Below are positions 26,917-35,604 of a stretch of 64,000 nucleotides of DNA, piece by piece. Each line of letters starts with the position of its first letter. The first letter of the stretch is position 1. The notes under the pieces are model-generated. The model was not told the origin of the DNA, did not search any database, and worked only from the letters and a program-made list of their open reading frames with translations. The position numbers and the translations under genes are program-made. Origin of the DNA: Clostridium sp. ZS2-4 (GTDB lineage: Bacteria > Bacillota > Clostridia > Clostridiales > Clostridiaceae); NCBI RefSeq assembly GCF_026719745.1, contig NZ_JAPPRQ010000009.1, forward strand, positions 1 through 64,000, written 5' to 3'.

Positions 26917-27297
26917 TAATTCACGTTTCATAATCTTGTCTATGATTTCATTAGGTATGTCTAAATTCACATCAAATTGCATTGAGTATTTAATTCCCCA
27001 TTGATATATACCATAAAGAACAGGAACAATAGTTTTACCATATTCAGTAAGACTGTATTCTACTTTTGGAGGAACTTGAGGAAATACTTTTCTGTTTATA
27101 AGACCATCTTCCTCTAGTTCACGCAATTGTTGGGTTAACATTTTTTGAGTTACACCATTGAGTCTTCTTTTCAATTGACTAAATCTAAGAGTTCTGTTTC
27201 TCAAATTCCACAGGATTACACCCTTCCATTTTCCGCCTATTATATCCATAGTAAGTTCCATGCCACAAAGATAAGTTTTTTCTTGAATTTTTGACAT
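26914..27297 (-). CDS. HxlR-family winged-helix transcriptional regulator
   Basis: DNA-binding protein of 127 residues. The HxlR signature is clear: C11 near the start, GGKWKGVILWNLRNRTLRFSQL, the recognition-helix region GVTQKMLTQQLRELEEDGLI and the wing PPKVEYSLTEYGK. Family members respond to aldehydes, quinones or disulfide stress. The target cannot be inferred; the divergent gene is a c-di-GMP enzyme 366 bases away. Confidence 0.9.
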   Translation of the reverse strand: MSKIQEKTYLCGMELTMDIIGGKWKGVILWNLRNRTLRFSQLKRRLNGVTQKMLTQQLRELEEDGLINRKVFPQVPPKVEYSLTEYGKTIVPVLYGIYQWGIKYSMQFDVNLDIPNEIIDKIMKREL

Positions 27298-27373
27298 AAA
27301 TCAACCTTCTTTCTCATTAGTATCATTTTAGACAGTATAGATTATAGAAACATCTATATAACTTAAATAATAA

Positions 27374-27416
27374 TACACAGTTTTTTATATTATAACATAA
27401 AATAAAAAACTGTGTA
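27374..27416. repeat. 15-bp inverted repeat upstream of hxlR
   Basis: TACACAGTTTTTTAT (27374-27388) and its complement (27402-27416) with a 13-nt AT-only loop. It lies 77 bases upstream of the HxlR start, so it may be an operator or a hairpin on a leader transcript. The rest of 27298-27663 shows a second 12-bp palindrome at 27605-27636 (TTTAGTTATAAT type) just before the c-di-GMP gene. Confidence 0.45.
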
Positions 27417-27663
27417 TGGTTAAAACTAGAATTAACATTATTCATATATTAGGTTATTCGGATTTTTGTTTTATAAGATAAAATGTTATATAAATAAAAT
27501 AATTACATTTCTAAAAGGAAAAATAGTGTAGAATATACAAAAGTATTAATAATAGTATTTGAAAATGATAATATGTGGTATTATAATGTTAGTAATTATA
27601 CTAGTTTAGTTATAATTATCAATTATTATAACTAAAGCTGTATTTCAAGGTAGGTGAAAGAGC

Positions 27664-29856
27664 ATGAAAAATATCAAAAATAGTGAGGCTTTAAAGCTTT
27701 TTATTGAAAATTTACCTGAATTAGCTTTTGTTAAGGATAGAGATACAAGAGCATTATACTTGAGCAGAGAATTTGAAAATCTGCTAAAAGAGCCGCTAAA
27801 AAATATAATTGGAAAGACTAATGAAGAAATTTGGCAAAAAGAAGTAGCGTGTGAAATGACTAAGAATGACTTAGAAGTTTTTAAATTGAGCAATGGACAA
27901 TACTTGACAACTGAAGAAGAAATATATATATATGGAAAAAAGTTGATATATAAAGGGTATAAATTTCCAATTGAATTTGATGATAAAGAGAAGTTGATAG
28001 GTGGAATTATTGTAGATATAACTGAGACTAAGGAAAAAGAAAAAAAACTTAGAGAAAGTTACGAAGCACTTTCTGCTATATATGATGATTTAACTGCAAC
28101 TGAGAAAGAACTGAGGATTAAGTATAATAAACTTCAGGAAAATGAAGAGTTACTTAGAAAAAATGAAGAAAGATATGAACTGGCATCTGTGGCTTCTAAA
28201 GACGGAATGTATGATTGGGATACCAAAAATGATACAATGTTTTATTCTAAAACTTGGAAAAAAATTATTGGGTATGATGAAAATGAGTTAATAGATATAT
28301 GTGAAATTTTGGAAAAATCAATATATCCAGAAGATAGAAAAACTGTATTAAGTATTAGAAATAAATATCTTAACAGAGAGATTGATAAATATAATATAGA
28401 GTATCGCTTTAGAAAAAAAGATGGTTCTTATATTTGGATACAGGACAGTGCTATTGCTATGTGGGATAATGAAGGAAAGCCTGTTCGTGTTGTGGGCACA
28501 TATACTGATATAGATAAAAGAATAAAAAGAGAAAAAACAATTTTTAATATGGCGTACTATGATTCACTAACAGGACTGCCTAATAGAAGATGTTTTGAAA
28601 AAATATTAAAAAAGGCTTTAGAATTTAGTAGGAATTCAAATAAAGCCAGTAAGGGTATAGTTCTGTTCTTAGACTTAGATAATTTTAAAAATATAAATGA
28701 TACTTTAGGTCATGATATCGGGGATAAATTATTAGAGATCATCGCCAATAGACTAAAAGAAGTGATAAGAAAAGAAGATACTATTTCAAGATTTGGCGGA
28801 GATGAGTTTTTGATACTTCAGCCTGATATAAATACATATGAAGAAGCTGTAGAAAGCGCTAATAAAATTATAGACATATTTAAAGATTTGTGGATATTAG
28901 GAGAACATAAGCTTTATATTACTCCTAGTATAGGAATTACAGTATATCCTGATGATGGAGAGGATGTAAATATAATCTTAAGAAATGTAGATACTGCAGC
29001 ATATGATGCAAAATTCTCAGGGAAGAATAGATACACATTTTTTAAAAAATCAATGTTTGATCAAGTGCTTAGAAAGACAGAAATTGAAAAAGCTTTAAGG
29101 GAAGCTGTAAAAAATGATGAGTTTGAGTTGTATTATCAACCTCAGATAGAAGTAAGTACAGGAAGAATAGTTAGTCTTGAAGCACTTATAAGATGGACAA
29201 ATCCTGAGTTGGGTTTTATTTCGCCAATGGAATTTATCCCCATAGCAGAAGAGACAGGTCTTATTGTTGATATTGGAGAATGGGTAATAAGAACTGCATG
29301 TAAGCAAAATAAAGAATGGAAAAACAAAGATTATTTTTATGATACTATTGCAGTTAATGTGTCCTCATTGCAATTAAGACAAAGAGGGTTTGTAGATTTA
29401 GTAAAAAATATTCTTACGGAAACAGGATTAAAACCAGAGTTTCTTGAACTTGAAATTACAGAAAGTGTACTTATGGAATCCTTGGAAAAAAGTATTGAAA
29501 TACTCAATGAATTAAGAAAAATAGGAGTCAAAACAGCGTTAGACGATTTTGGTACAGGATATTCTTCACTAAATTATTTAATAAATATACCAATTGATAC
29601 TCTTAAAATAGATAAAACATTTATAGATGATGTTTGTACTAATTATAGTCAAAAGTCAATTATAGAAGGAATTATAATTATTGCTCATGAGATGGCTTTA
29701 GATGTAGTTGCCGAAGGGGTAGAGATTCAGGAGCAGTTAAAAATATTGGCAGATAAGAAATGTGACAAAATACAAGGATATTTCTTTAGTAAACCATATG
29801 AAGCAAATGAGATAGAAAAAATTTTACAAAAAGGATTTTTTACAGTAAGCATATAA
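27664..29856 (+). CDS. PAS-PAS-GGDEF-EAL cyclic di-GMP signalling protein
   Basis: Soluble sensor enzyme of 730 residues. PAS domain 1 at about 5-120, a coiled coil to about 165, PAS domain 2 with PAC motif to about 290, GGDEF at about 300-455 with intact RFGGDEF and an upstream RKED matching the RxxD inhibitory site, and EAL at about 470-715 with SLEALIRW, DDFGTGYSS and DTLKIDKTFI. Both catalytic domains look complete, so it may make or degrade c-di-GMP depending on the PAS signals. No transmembrane segments. The start has AGGTGAAAG upstream. Confidence 0.93.
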   Translation: MKNIKNSEALKLFIENLPELAFVKDRDTRALYLSREFENLLKEPLKNIIGKTNEEIWQKEVACEMTKNDLEVFKLSNGQYLTTEEEIYIYGKKLIYKGYKFPIEFDDKEKLIGGIIVDITETKEKEKKLRESYEALSAIYDDLTATEKELRIKYNKLQENEELLRKNEERYELASVASKDGMYDWDTKNDTMFYSKTWKKIIGYDENELIDICEILEKSIYPEDRKTVLSIRNKYLNREIDKYNIEYRFRKKDGSYIWIQDSAIAMWDNEGKPVRVVGTYTDIDKRIKREKTIFNMAYYDSLTGLPNRRCFEKILKKALEFSRNSNKASKGIVLFLDLDNFKNINDTLGHDIGDKLLEIIANRLKEVIRKEDTISRFGGDEFLILQPDINTYEEAVESANKIIDIFKDLWILGEHKLYITPSIGITVYPDDGEDVNIILRNVDTAAYDAKFSGKNRYTFFKKSMFDQVLRKTEIEKALREAVKNDEFELYYQPQIEVSTGRIVSLEALIRWTNPELGFISPMEFIPIAEETGLIVDIGEWVIRTACKQNKEWKNKDYFYDTIAVNVSSLQLRQRGFVDLVKNILTETGLKPEFLELEITESVLMESLEKSIEILNELRKIGVKTALDDFGTGYSSLNYLINIPIDTLKIDKTFIDDVCTNYSQKSIIEGIIIIAHEMALDVVAEGVEIQEQLKILADKKCDKIQGYFFSKPYEANEIEKILQKGFFTVSI

Positions 29857-29873
29857 GCTTGCTGTTTTTTTTC
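29843..29873 (+). terminator. terminator of the GGDEF-EAL gene
   Basis: CAGTAAGC (29843-29850) pairs with GCTTGCTG (29857-29864) with one T-G pair, followed by eight T residues. The stop codon lies in the loop. Confidence 0.7.
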
Positions 29874-30073
29874 AAAAAAAACACTAGCGTACATTTATTC
29901 AATCTAATAATAAATGTACGCTAGTCATAAAACTGATTAATTTCTATTTCCAAGTATCTAACTCCTCTTATAGTTAATATGTTTTGGTGGAATCACCCCA
30001 ATCCTTTTAAATTTTCCTATTGGTTATATAAATTTGCAACACCTCCATCTATATTTTTGTTTGGTTTGTTTAT
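29874..30073 (-). ncRNA. candidate small RNA unit of about 200 nt
   Basis: A consensus promoter (30080-30108, minus strand) and a perfect 17-bp terminator hairpin (29883-29899 with 29909-29925) followed by an eight-T tract in the transcript define a short unit with no gene longer than about 12 codons. Three purine-rich GGA motifs (GGAGGTG near 30041, AAAGGATTGGGGTG near 30000, AGAGGAG near 29965) each fall in the loop of a small AT-rich stem. The three tiny frames behind them could encode 10-12 residue peptides starting with TTG or GTG. It does not match 6S, SRP or tmRNA that I can recognise. Confidence 0.5.
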
Positions 30074-30079
30074 ATATTT

Positions 30080-30108
30080 ATAATACATCATTAATTTAAA
30101 ATTGTCAA
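30080..30108 (-). promoter_or_regulatory. consensus sigma-A promoter, minus strand
   Basis: On the minus strand: TTGACA (complement of 30103-30108), 17-nt spacer, TATTAT (complement of 30080-30085). The -35 is a perfect consensus, among the strongest-looking promoters in the window, yet no protein gene of usual size lies downstream. Confidence 0.7.
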
Positions 30109-30286
30109 TATTCTGAAAATAAAAAAGGTATAAAATTTTAAAAGATGAGAATGTATTTATAGATATTATGTTGAGTTTGAATAGTGAAAAAAATTTTTTA
30201 TTGATTTATAATATATTTTATACTGAGATGTTCGAAGATTGAGAATTGTTAAATAAATAAAATTTGGTATTTAGGAGAGAAAAGTA

Positions 30287-32023
30287 ATGAAATATATGAA
30301 TTTTTCTAATGCTAGTTGTAAAAATTGTTATAAATGTTTAAGGTCGTGTCCTGTTAAGGCAATAAGATTTAAAAATCAACAGGCAGAAATAGTAGAAGAA
30401 AGGTGTATTGGATGTGGACATTGTCTTGAAGTATGTCCGCAAAATGCTAGAGAAATTGTAAGTGATTTAGAAAAAGTAAAAAATTTAATAGCTAGTGAAA
30501 AAAATGTTATAGCAAGTATAGCTCCATCCTTTCCAGGATATTTTAATATAGAAGAAGGGAAAATAGTTGCTGTTTTGAAAAAATTAGGATTTGATTTTAT
30601 TGAGGAAACTGCTGTGGGTGCAGAAATTGTATCAAATTTCTATAGTGAATATGTTGAAAAGAATAAAGATACTGCTTATATAACTACCTGTTGTCCTTCT
30701 GCTAATTATTTAGTAGAAAAATACTTTCCAGAATTAGTTCCATACATGATTCCAGCAGTTTCACCTATGATTGCTCATGGACAAATATTAAAAAGTATCT
30801 ATGGTAAAGAAAGTTTTGTGATATTTATAGGGCCATGCGCTGCAAAAAAAATTGAAGCGGGAAGTGTAAAAAATAATAAGTTTATAGATGCAGTTTTAAC
30901 CTTTGAAGAAATTAATCAATGGATTTTAGAGTCTAAAATTGATATGGAAGAAATTAAAAGAGAAGAGATTAATAAGTGTGGAGAAAAAAGAGGTCATAAT
31001 TATCCGGTAGATGGAGGAATTATTGAAGCTGTAAAAGATGAATTAGAAAAAAAACAACTTCAAGGAATTTCAGTAAGTGGAACAGAAGATTGTATTAATA
31101 TATTAAAAAGTATGAAAAGTGGAACTTTAAAATCAGTATTTGTTGAGATGAGTGTGTGCAAAGGTAGTTGTATAGGTGGATCTAATATGGTTAATAATCA
31201 ACAGGATTATTATGAAAAGTTACAAAAGGTAAAGAAATATATCAAAAAAAGAGAAAATGCTTCCAAAGATAAGAAATTTGATAAGAATACACTTAAAGTT
31301 TTAACAAGCTATATAAATTTAAATAAGAGTTTTAGGGACAAAAGCATAAAAATAGCTAATGTAGAGGAAGCCGATATAAAAAGAATAATGAGAGAAATGG
31401 GCAAATTTGAACCTAAAGATGAATTGAATTGTGGAGTATGTGGTTATAATACTTGTAGAGAAAAAGCTAAGGCCATTTATCAAGGAATGGCAGAGACAGA
31501 TATGTGCCTTCATTTTATGAGAAGTAAAGCTGAAAGATTAACTAACGTAATCTTTGAAAATACTGCCAGTAGTGTTATATTAATAGATGAAGAGTTAAAT
31601 GTTAAAGAGATCAATCCGGCAGCACAAGAAGTTTTTATGGTAGAAGCTGAAAATATAAAAGGTAAACCTGTAGCAGCACTAATTAATGATGAGGACTTTA
31701 GAAAAGTTAAAGAAACAGGTAATAGCATAATTGGTAAAAAGGTTGAGTATCCACAGTATAATGCTGTTTTTATAGAAAATATAGTATATCTTCCTAAACA
31801 GAATTTAGTTTTAGCTTCTATGATAAATATTGTTGAGGAAGAGAAAAATAAGGAAGAATTAATAAGAGTAAAAGAAAATACCTTAAATGCTGCTGAAGAA
31901 GTAATAGAAAAGCAGATGAGAGTAGCTCAAGAAATAGCAGGATTACTTGGAGAAACTACAGCAGAAACAAAAGTTATATTAAACAAGTTAAGAAAAGTTG
32001 TTGCAGGAGAAGATAAACACTAA
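30287..32023 (+). CDS. HydS-like sensory [FeFe]-hydrogenase with PAS domain, copy 1
   Basis: 578 residues. Two [4Fe-4S] ferredoxin motifs (Cys 11-21 and 40-50) lead into an [FeFe]-hydrogenase domain with ITTCCPSAN (Cys135, Cys136), GPCAAKKIE (Cys184) and CKGSC (Cys291, Cys295), so all four H-cluster ligands and the proton-relay Cys (135) are present. Then comes a further Fe-S domain NCGVCGYNTC (Cys382, 385, 390, with Cys407) and a PAS domain at about 420-530, ending in a helix VAQEIAGLLGETTAETK. This is the layout of group C sensory hydrogenases, thought to sense H2 rather than produce it. It is followed by a [2Fe-2S] protein, a second copy and a phosphatase. Confidence 0.88.
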   Translation: MKYMNFSNASCKNCYKCLRSCPVKAIRFKNQQAEIVEERCIGCGHCLEVCPQNAREIVSDLEKVKNLIASEKNVIASIAPSFPGYFNIEEGKIVAVLKKLGFDFIEETAVGAEIVSNFYSEYVEKNKDTAYITTCCPSANYLVEKYFPELVPYMIPAVSPMIAHGQILKSIYGKESFVIFIGPCAAKKIEAGSVKNNKFIDAVLTFEEINQWILESKIDMEEIKREEINKCGEKRGHNYPVDGGIIEAVKDELEKKQLQGISVSGTEDCINILKSMKSGTLKSVFVEMSVCKGSCIGGSNMVNNQQDYYEKLQKVKKYIKKRENASKDKKFDKNTLKVLTSYINLNKSFRDKSIKIANVEEADIKRIMREMGKFEPKDELNCGVCGYNTCREKAKAIYQGMAETDMCLHFMRSKAERLTNVIFENTASSVILIDEELNVKEINPAAQEVFMVEAENIKGKPVAALINDEDFRKVKETGNSIIGKKVEYPQYNAVFIENIVYLPKQNLVLASMINIVEEEKNKEELIRVKENTLNAAEEVIEKQMRVAQEIAGLLGETTAETKVILNKLRKVVAGEDKH

Positions 32024-32066
32024 AAACGTAAAAAAGATAAAATTTTAGGAAAAGGTGATTATAGTG

Positions 32067-32315
32067 ATGGACATTACAGTATGCGTAGGAAGCACATGTT
32101 ATCTTAAGGGGTCTTATAATGTAATAAATGGATTGAAGAAGTTAGTAGAAGAAAATAAACTTGAAGATAGAGTAGTTATTAAAGGGGCTTGCTGTCTTGA
32201 AAACTGCTGCAAGCCAGTTTCTATAAAAGTTGATGATGGTCCTGTTCTTTCAGTTGATGAGAGCAGTTTAGAGGTATTTTTTCAAGAAAATATTATAAGT
32301 AAATTGCAAAAATGA
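32067..32315 (+). CDS. thioredoxin-like [2Fe-2S] ferredoxin
   Basis: 82-residue protein of the thioredoxin-like [2Fe-2S] type found in NuoE/HydC C-termini. Cys ligands are in CVGSTCYLKG near the start and in KGACCLENCCKP near 45-56; the second motif is unusually Cys-rich. It probably passes electrons to or from the HydS-like hydrogenases that flank it. The ATG at 32067 is preferred; GTG codons at 32055 and 32064 are alternatives near the AAAGGTGAT site. It lies 43 bases after copy 1 and 33 bases before copy 2. Confidence 0.85.
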   Translation: MDITVCVGSTCYLKGSYNVINGLKKLVEENKLEDRVVIKGACCLENCCKPVSIKVDDGPVLSVDESSLEVFFQENIISKLQK

Positions 32316-32348
32316 CAAAATGAGTTAGGACAAAAGGGGGAATAGTTA

Positions 32349-34085
32349 GTGAATTATATAAATTTTTCTAAAGCCAGTTGTAAGAACTGCTATAAATGTT
32401 TAAGAGCATGTCTGGTAAAAGCAATTAAATTTGAAGAGGGACAAGCTGAAATTGTACAGGAAAGATGTATTGCATGTGGTCAGTGTATGGAAATTTGTCC
32501 TCAAAATGCTACAAAGGTTGTAAGTAATTTAGATAGAGTTAAAGAAGCAATAGTAGCTAAAAGAAAGGTTATTGTAAGTGTAACTCCATCTTTTGCGGGA
32601 TTTTTTAATGTAGAAGAGGGAAAAATAGTAGCTGCATTGAGAAGAGTGGGTTTTTCATTTGTTGAAGAAAACGATTTAGGAACAGATGTTTTGGCTCATT
32701 ATTATGAAAAATATTTAAATGAGAATAAACTTGAAAATTATATAACTACTTTTTGCCCTTCTGCAAATTCATTAATACAAAAATATTATCCTGAATTAAT
32801 TAAATATATGATTCCAGTAGTTTCACCCATGATTGCACAGGCTATGCTGCTAAAGAGAGTATATGGAGAAGATTGTTTTATTGTATTTATAGATCCATGT
32901 ATTGCTAAAAAAATTGAAGCTAATGAGTTTAAAAATGAAAAAATAATCGATGCAGTTTTAAATTTTAATGAAGTTAATAGATGGATATATGAAGAAGGAA
33001 TAAAATTCGATGAACTTAAATCTGAAAAATTTGATAGGAATATCCACAGGAAGGGAAAGAGTTTTTTATTAGAAGGAGAAGTAATTAACTCGATTCAAAA
33101 TACCATACTGGAAAATCAACTACACTCTATCATTAGTAGTGGAACAGAAGAATGTATTGAGATATTGGACAGTATTCAGATGGGAGCTATTAAAGGTGTA
33201 GTTGCAGAGCTAAATATTTGCAGAGGCGGATGTATAGGTGGACATAATATGATGAAGAATAAAAAACAATACTATAGTAGACTTCAAAAAACTAAAGAAT
33301 ATATAAAGAGAAAAGAATGCAGGGAAAAAGATAATACTTTTAATAATGCAGAAATTATAATAGAAAATATAAACTTCCGTAGAGAATTTGAAGACAAGAG
33401 TTTTAAAAGACTAGTAGCAGGGGAAAAAGATATAGAGAAAATTATGAAGCGCATGGGTAAATTCACAAAAGAAGATAAACTTAATTGTGGGGTATGTGGA
33501 TATGATACTTGTAGAGAAAAAGCACAAGCTATATTCGAAGGTATGGCTGAAACAGACATGTGCTTACATTTCATGAGAAGTAAGGCAGAAAGTTTAAGTA
33601 ACGTAATAATTGAAAATACAGCTAATAGTATTATAATGGTAGATGGCGAAATGAATGTTGTAGAAATAAATCCAGCTGCTCAGCAGAGTTTTATGGTAAA
33701 ATATGAAAATATTTCGGGTAAGCCATTGAGTTTGTTAATAGACGACTCTGATTTTAGAAAAGTTAAAGAAACAGGTGAAAATATAGTAGGTAAGAAAGTG
33801 TTTTATAACCAATATAATGCTGTATTTATGACAAATATAAATTATCTTCATAAACAAGATTTAATTTTAGCGACTATGACAAATATAATGGAAGAAGAAA
33901 AGAATAAAAGAGCATTAAACAGGGTTAAGAAAAATACTATAAATGCTGCACAAGAGGTAATAGAAAAACAAATGAGAGTTGCTCAGGAAATTGCAGGGGT
34001 TCTTGGAGAAACTACAGCAGAAACAAAGGTGATTTTAAATAAATTAAGGAGAATTGTTGAGGGAGAGGAGGATGATATTGAGTGA
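32349..34085 (+). CDS. HydS-like sensory [FeFe]-hydrogenase with PAS domain, copy 2 (relay Cys replaced)
   Basis: Also exactly 578 residues and collinear with copy 1 through the H-cluster domain, so it is a tandem paralogue. The L1 motif reads ITTFCPSAN: Phe135 replaces the cysteine that relays protons to the H-cluster, while the cluster ligand Cys136 stays. The other ligands are kept (Cys184 in DPCIAKKIE, Cys291 and Cys295 in CRGGC). It may hold an H-cluster without turnover. The ferredoxin motif has CL instead of CP after the fourth Cys. The Fe-S domain (NCGVCGYDTC) and PAS domain are intact. Its end overlaps the phosphatase start by 4 bases (GTGA). Confidence 0.88.
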   Translation: MNYINFSKASCKNCYKCLRACLVKAIKFEEGQAEIVQERCIACGQCMEICPQNATKVVSNLDRVKEAIVAKRKVIVSVTPSFAGFFNVEEGKIVAALRRVGFSFVEENDLGTDVLAHYYEKYLNENKLENYITTFCPSANSLIQKYYPELIKYMIPVVSPMIAQAMLLKRVYGEDCFIVFIDPCIAKKIEANEFKNEKIIDAVLNFNEVNRWIYEEGIKFDELKSEKFDRNIHRKGKSFLLEGEVINSIQNTILENQLHSIISSGTEECIEILDSIQMGAIKGVVAELNICRGGCIGGHNMMKNKKQYYSRLQKTKEYIKRKECREKDNTFNNAEIIIENINFRREFEDKSFKRLVAGEKDIEKIMKRMGKFTKEDKLNCGVCGYDTCREKAQAIFEGMAETDMCLHFMRSKAESLSNVIIENTANSIIMVDGEMNVVEINPAAQQSFMVKYENISGKPLSLLIDDSDFRKVKETGENIVGKKVFYNQYNAVFMTNINYLHKQDLILATMTNIMEEEKNKRALNRVKKNTINAAQEVIEKQMRVAQEIAGVLGETTAETKVILNKLRRIVEGEEDDIE

Positions 34086-35254
34086 GTTTATTCATAGATA
34101 TTGCTTATGACAGCTTAATAAAATATGAAGAAGAACTTTGTGGTGATAATGTAGAAATCGTTAAGCTGGAAGACAGTATTATTGTAGTTATGGCAGATGG
34201 GCTTGGAAGTGGAGTTAAGGCTAATATATTGTCTACACTTACAACTAAAATTGCAGCTACTATGTTAAAAGAAGGAGAAGATATTTATGAAACTGTGGAT
34301 ACAATAATAAATACTCTCCCAGTATGTAAGGTTAGAAATATTGCATACTCAACTTTTACTATTTTGAAAATATATAATGATGGTAGAGTTTTTGCAGCTG
34401 AATATGATAATCCCCCCTTATTTATTATAAGAAATAATGAAAGTTTAAAATTACCTAAAAAGGAACTGAATATAAAAGGAAAGAAAGTTTTTGTTAGTGA
34501 TTTTATGGCAAGAAAAGGTGATGTTCTGGTTGCAGTAAGTGATGGAGTGATTCATGCAGGAATAGGGCAAGTATTAAACCTAGGATGGACATGGGACAAG
34601 GTAGATAATTATTTGGAGAGAAGCTGCTTTAGAAAAAAATCTGCTAAAAATATCTCAAGAGATTTAGTAGAAGTATGCTGGGATTTATATGGAAAAAAGC
34701 CAGGAGACGATACTACTGTGGTAGCAATTAAAATAAGAGAGCCGGAATATATTGATTTATTTACGGGGCCACCAGTAAATACTGCCAATGACAGCTATGT
34801 TATAAAAAAAATTATGCAAGGCAAAGGTAAAAAAATTATATGTGGTGGAACTGCTGCAAATATTGCAGCAAGGGAATTGAATAAGAAAATAACAGTGAAT
34901 ATGGATGTTCTCTATAAAGACGTTCCGCCAACATCAAGCATGCAGGGGATTGATTTGATAACAGAAGGAGTTTTGACTTTAAGTAAAGCTGTAGATAAGT
35001 TGAAAAATGGGATGGAGTGTTATTCACAGAGCGAAATTATTTATAATATTGCAGAAAAAGATGGAGTTTCTCTTTTGGTAAAAATGTTATTAGAGGACTG
35101 CACACATTTAAATTTATGGGTTGGAAGATCGGTAAACTTAGCACACCAAAACCCAGATTTTCCTACGGATTTAAATATAAAGCTGAATTTAGTAGACGAA
35201 CTATGTGACCTTATGAAAAAGTTAGGCAAAAAGGTAAAAGTGAATTATGTATAA
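34082..35254 (+). CDS. SpoIIE-like PP2C-type Ser/Thr phosphatase
   Basis: 390 residues. The PP2C/SpoIIE fold is shown by VVMADGLGSGVKAN near residue 33-46 (metal Asp), DVLVAVSDGVIHAGIG near 147 and GDDTTVVAIKI near 212. A C-terminal region of about 160 residues (from GPPVNTAND) is typical of phosphatases encoded beside sensory hydrogenases. Likely output of the HydS-like sensors, perhaps acting on an anti-sigma or anti-anti-sigma target not encoded here. Translationally coupled to copy 2 by a GTGA overlap. Confidence 0.85.
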   Translation: MSLFIDIAYDSLIKYEEELCGDNVEIVKLEDSIIVVMADGLGSGVKANILSTLTTKIAATMLKEGEDIYETVDTIINTLPVCKVRNIAYSTFTILKIYNDGRVFAAEYDNPPLFIIRNNESLKLPKKELNIKGKKVFVSDFMARKGDVLVAVSDGVIHAGIGQVLNLGWTWDKVDNYLERSCFRKKSAKNISRDLVEVCWDLYGKKPGDDTTVVAIKIREPEYIDLFTGPPVNTANDSYVIKKIMQGKGKKIICGGTAANIAARELNKKITVNMDVLYKDVPPTSSMQGIDLITEGVLTLSKAVDKLKNGMECYSQSEIIYNIAEKDGVSLLVKMLLEDCTHLNLWVGRSVNLAHQNPDFPTDLNIKLNLVDELCDLMKKLGKKVKVNYV

Positions 35255-35277
35255 GTTTTAATTTGTGAAATAAAATA

Positions 35278-35306
35278 TTGACATAACGAATAAAAAAATA
35301 TATAAT
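35278..35306 (+). promoter_or_regulatory. sigma-A promoter of the methionine operon
   Basis: TTGACA (35278-35283), 17-nt spacer, TATAAT (35301-35306): a perfect consensus promoter 28 bases upstream of the SAM aptamer. Confidence 0.85.
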
Positions 35307-35333
35307 GTGAACTAATATGAAAATGTAATATTT

Positions 35334-35441
35334 CTTATCAAGAGAGGTGGAGGGACTGGCCCTGTGAAGCCCGGCAACCAGTATGATGTTTTATAACACG
35401 TACAATGGTGCTAAATCCTACAGCAAAAGCTGAAAGATAAG
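35334..35441 (+). promoter_or_regulatory. SAM-I riboswitch (S box)
   Basis: CTTATC (35334-35339) closes with GATAAG (35436-35441). The conserved core AGAGAGGTGGAGGGACTGGCC (35340-35361), the GAAGCCCGGCAACC element near 35366-35380, GGTGCTAAATCC and GCTGAAAGATAAG are all present. It controls the metF-luxS-metH operon downstream. Confidence 0.96.
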
Positions 35442-35459
35442 GATCTATAGGCAAAAACC

Positions 35460-35497
35460 AGACCTAAAGGATATCCTTTAGGTCTTATTTTTTTTAT
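35460..35497 (+). terminator. SAM-riboswitch terminator
   Basis: AGACCTAAAGG and CCTTTAGGTCT arms (35460-35485) followed by a T-rich tract. It forms the off state when SAM is bound. The remaining 100 bases before metF hold nothing recognisable. Confidence 0.88.
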
Positions 35498-35604
35498 TAA
35501 GAATCAGGGGCATAGATAAAATTACTATTTAGTAATAAGTTGAGGAGTGTGATGATTTTCAATTAGCTAAATTTTCATAGATTAAATAAATAGGGGGGCA
35601 TTTC

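Noticed and set aside
30247-30264. TTGTTAA half-site before HydS-like copy 1 considered as a Rex operator
   Set aside because: Only the left half fits; the right half (ATAAAAT) does not match TTAACAA.
30287-34085. HydS-like pair considered as ordinary energy-converting hydrogenases
   Set aside because: The C-terminal Fe-S and PAS domains, the absence of the GGGxP tail in L3 and the coupled phosphatase fit a sensory role better; the catalytic hydrogenase of the window is HydA.
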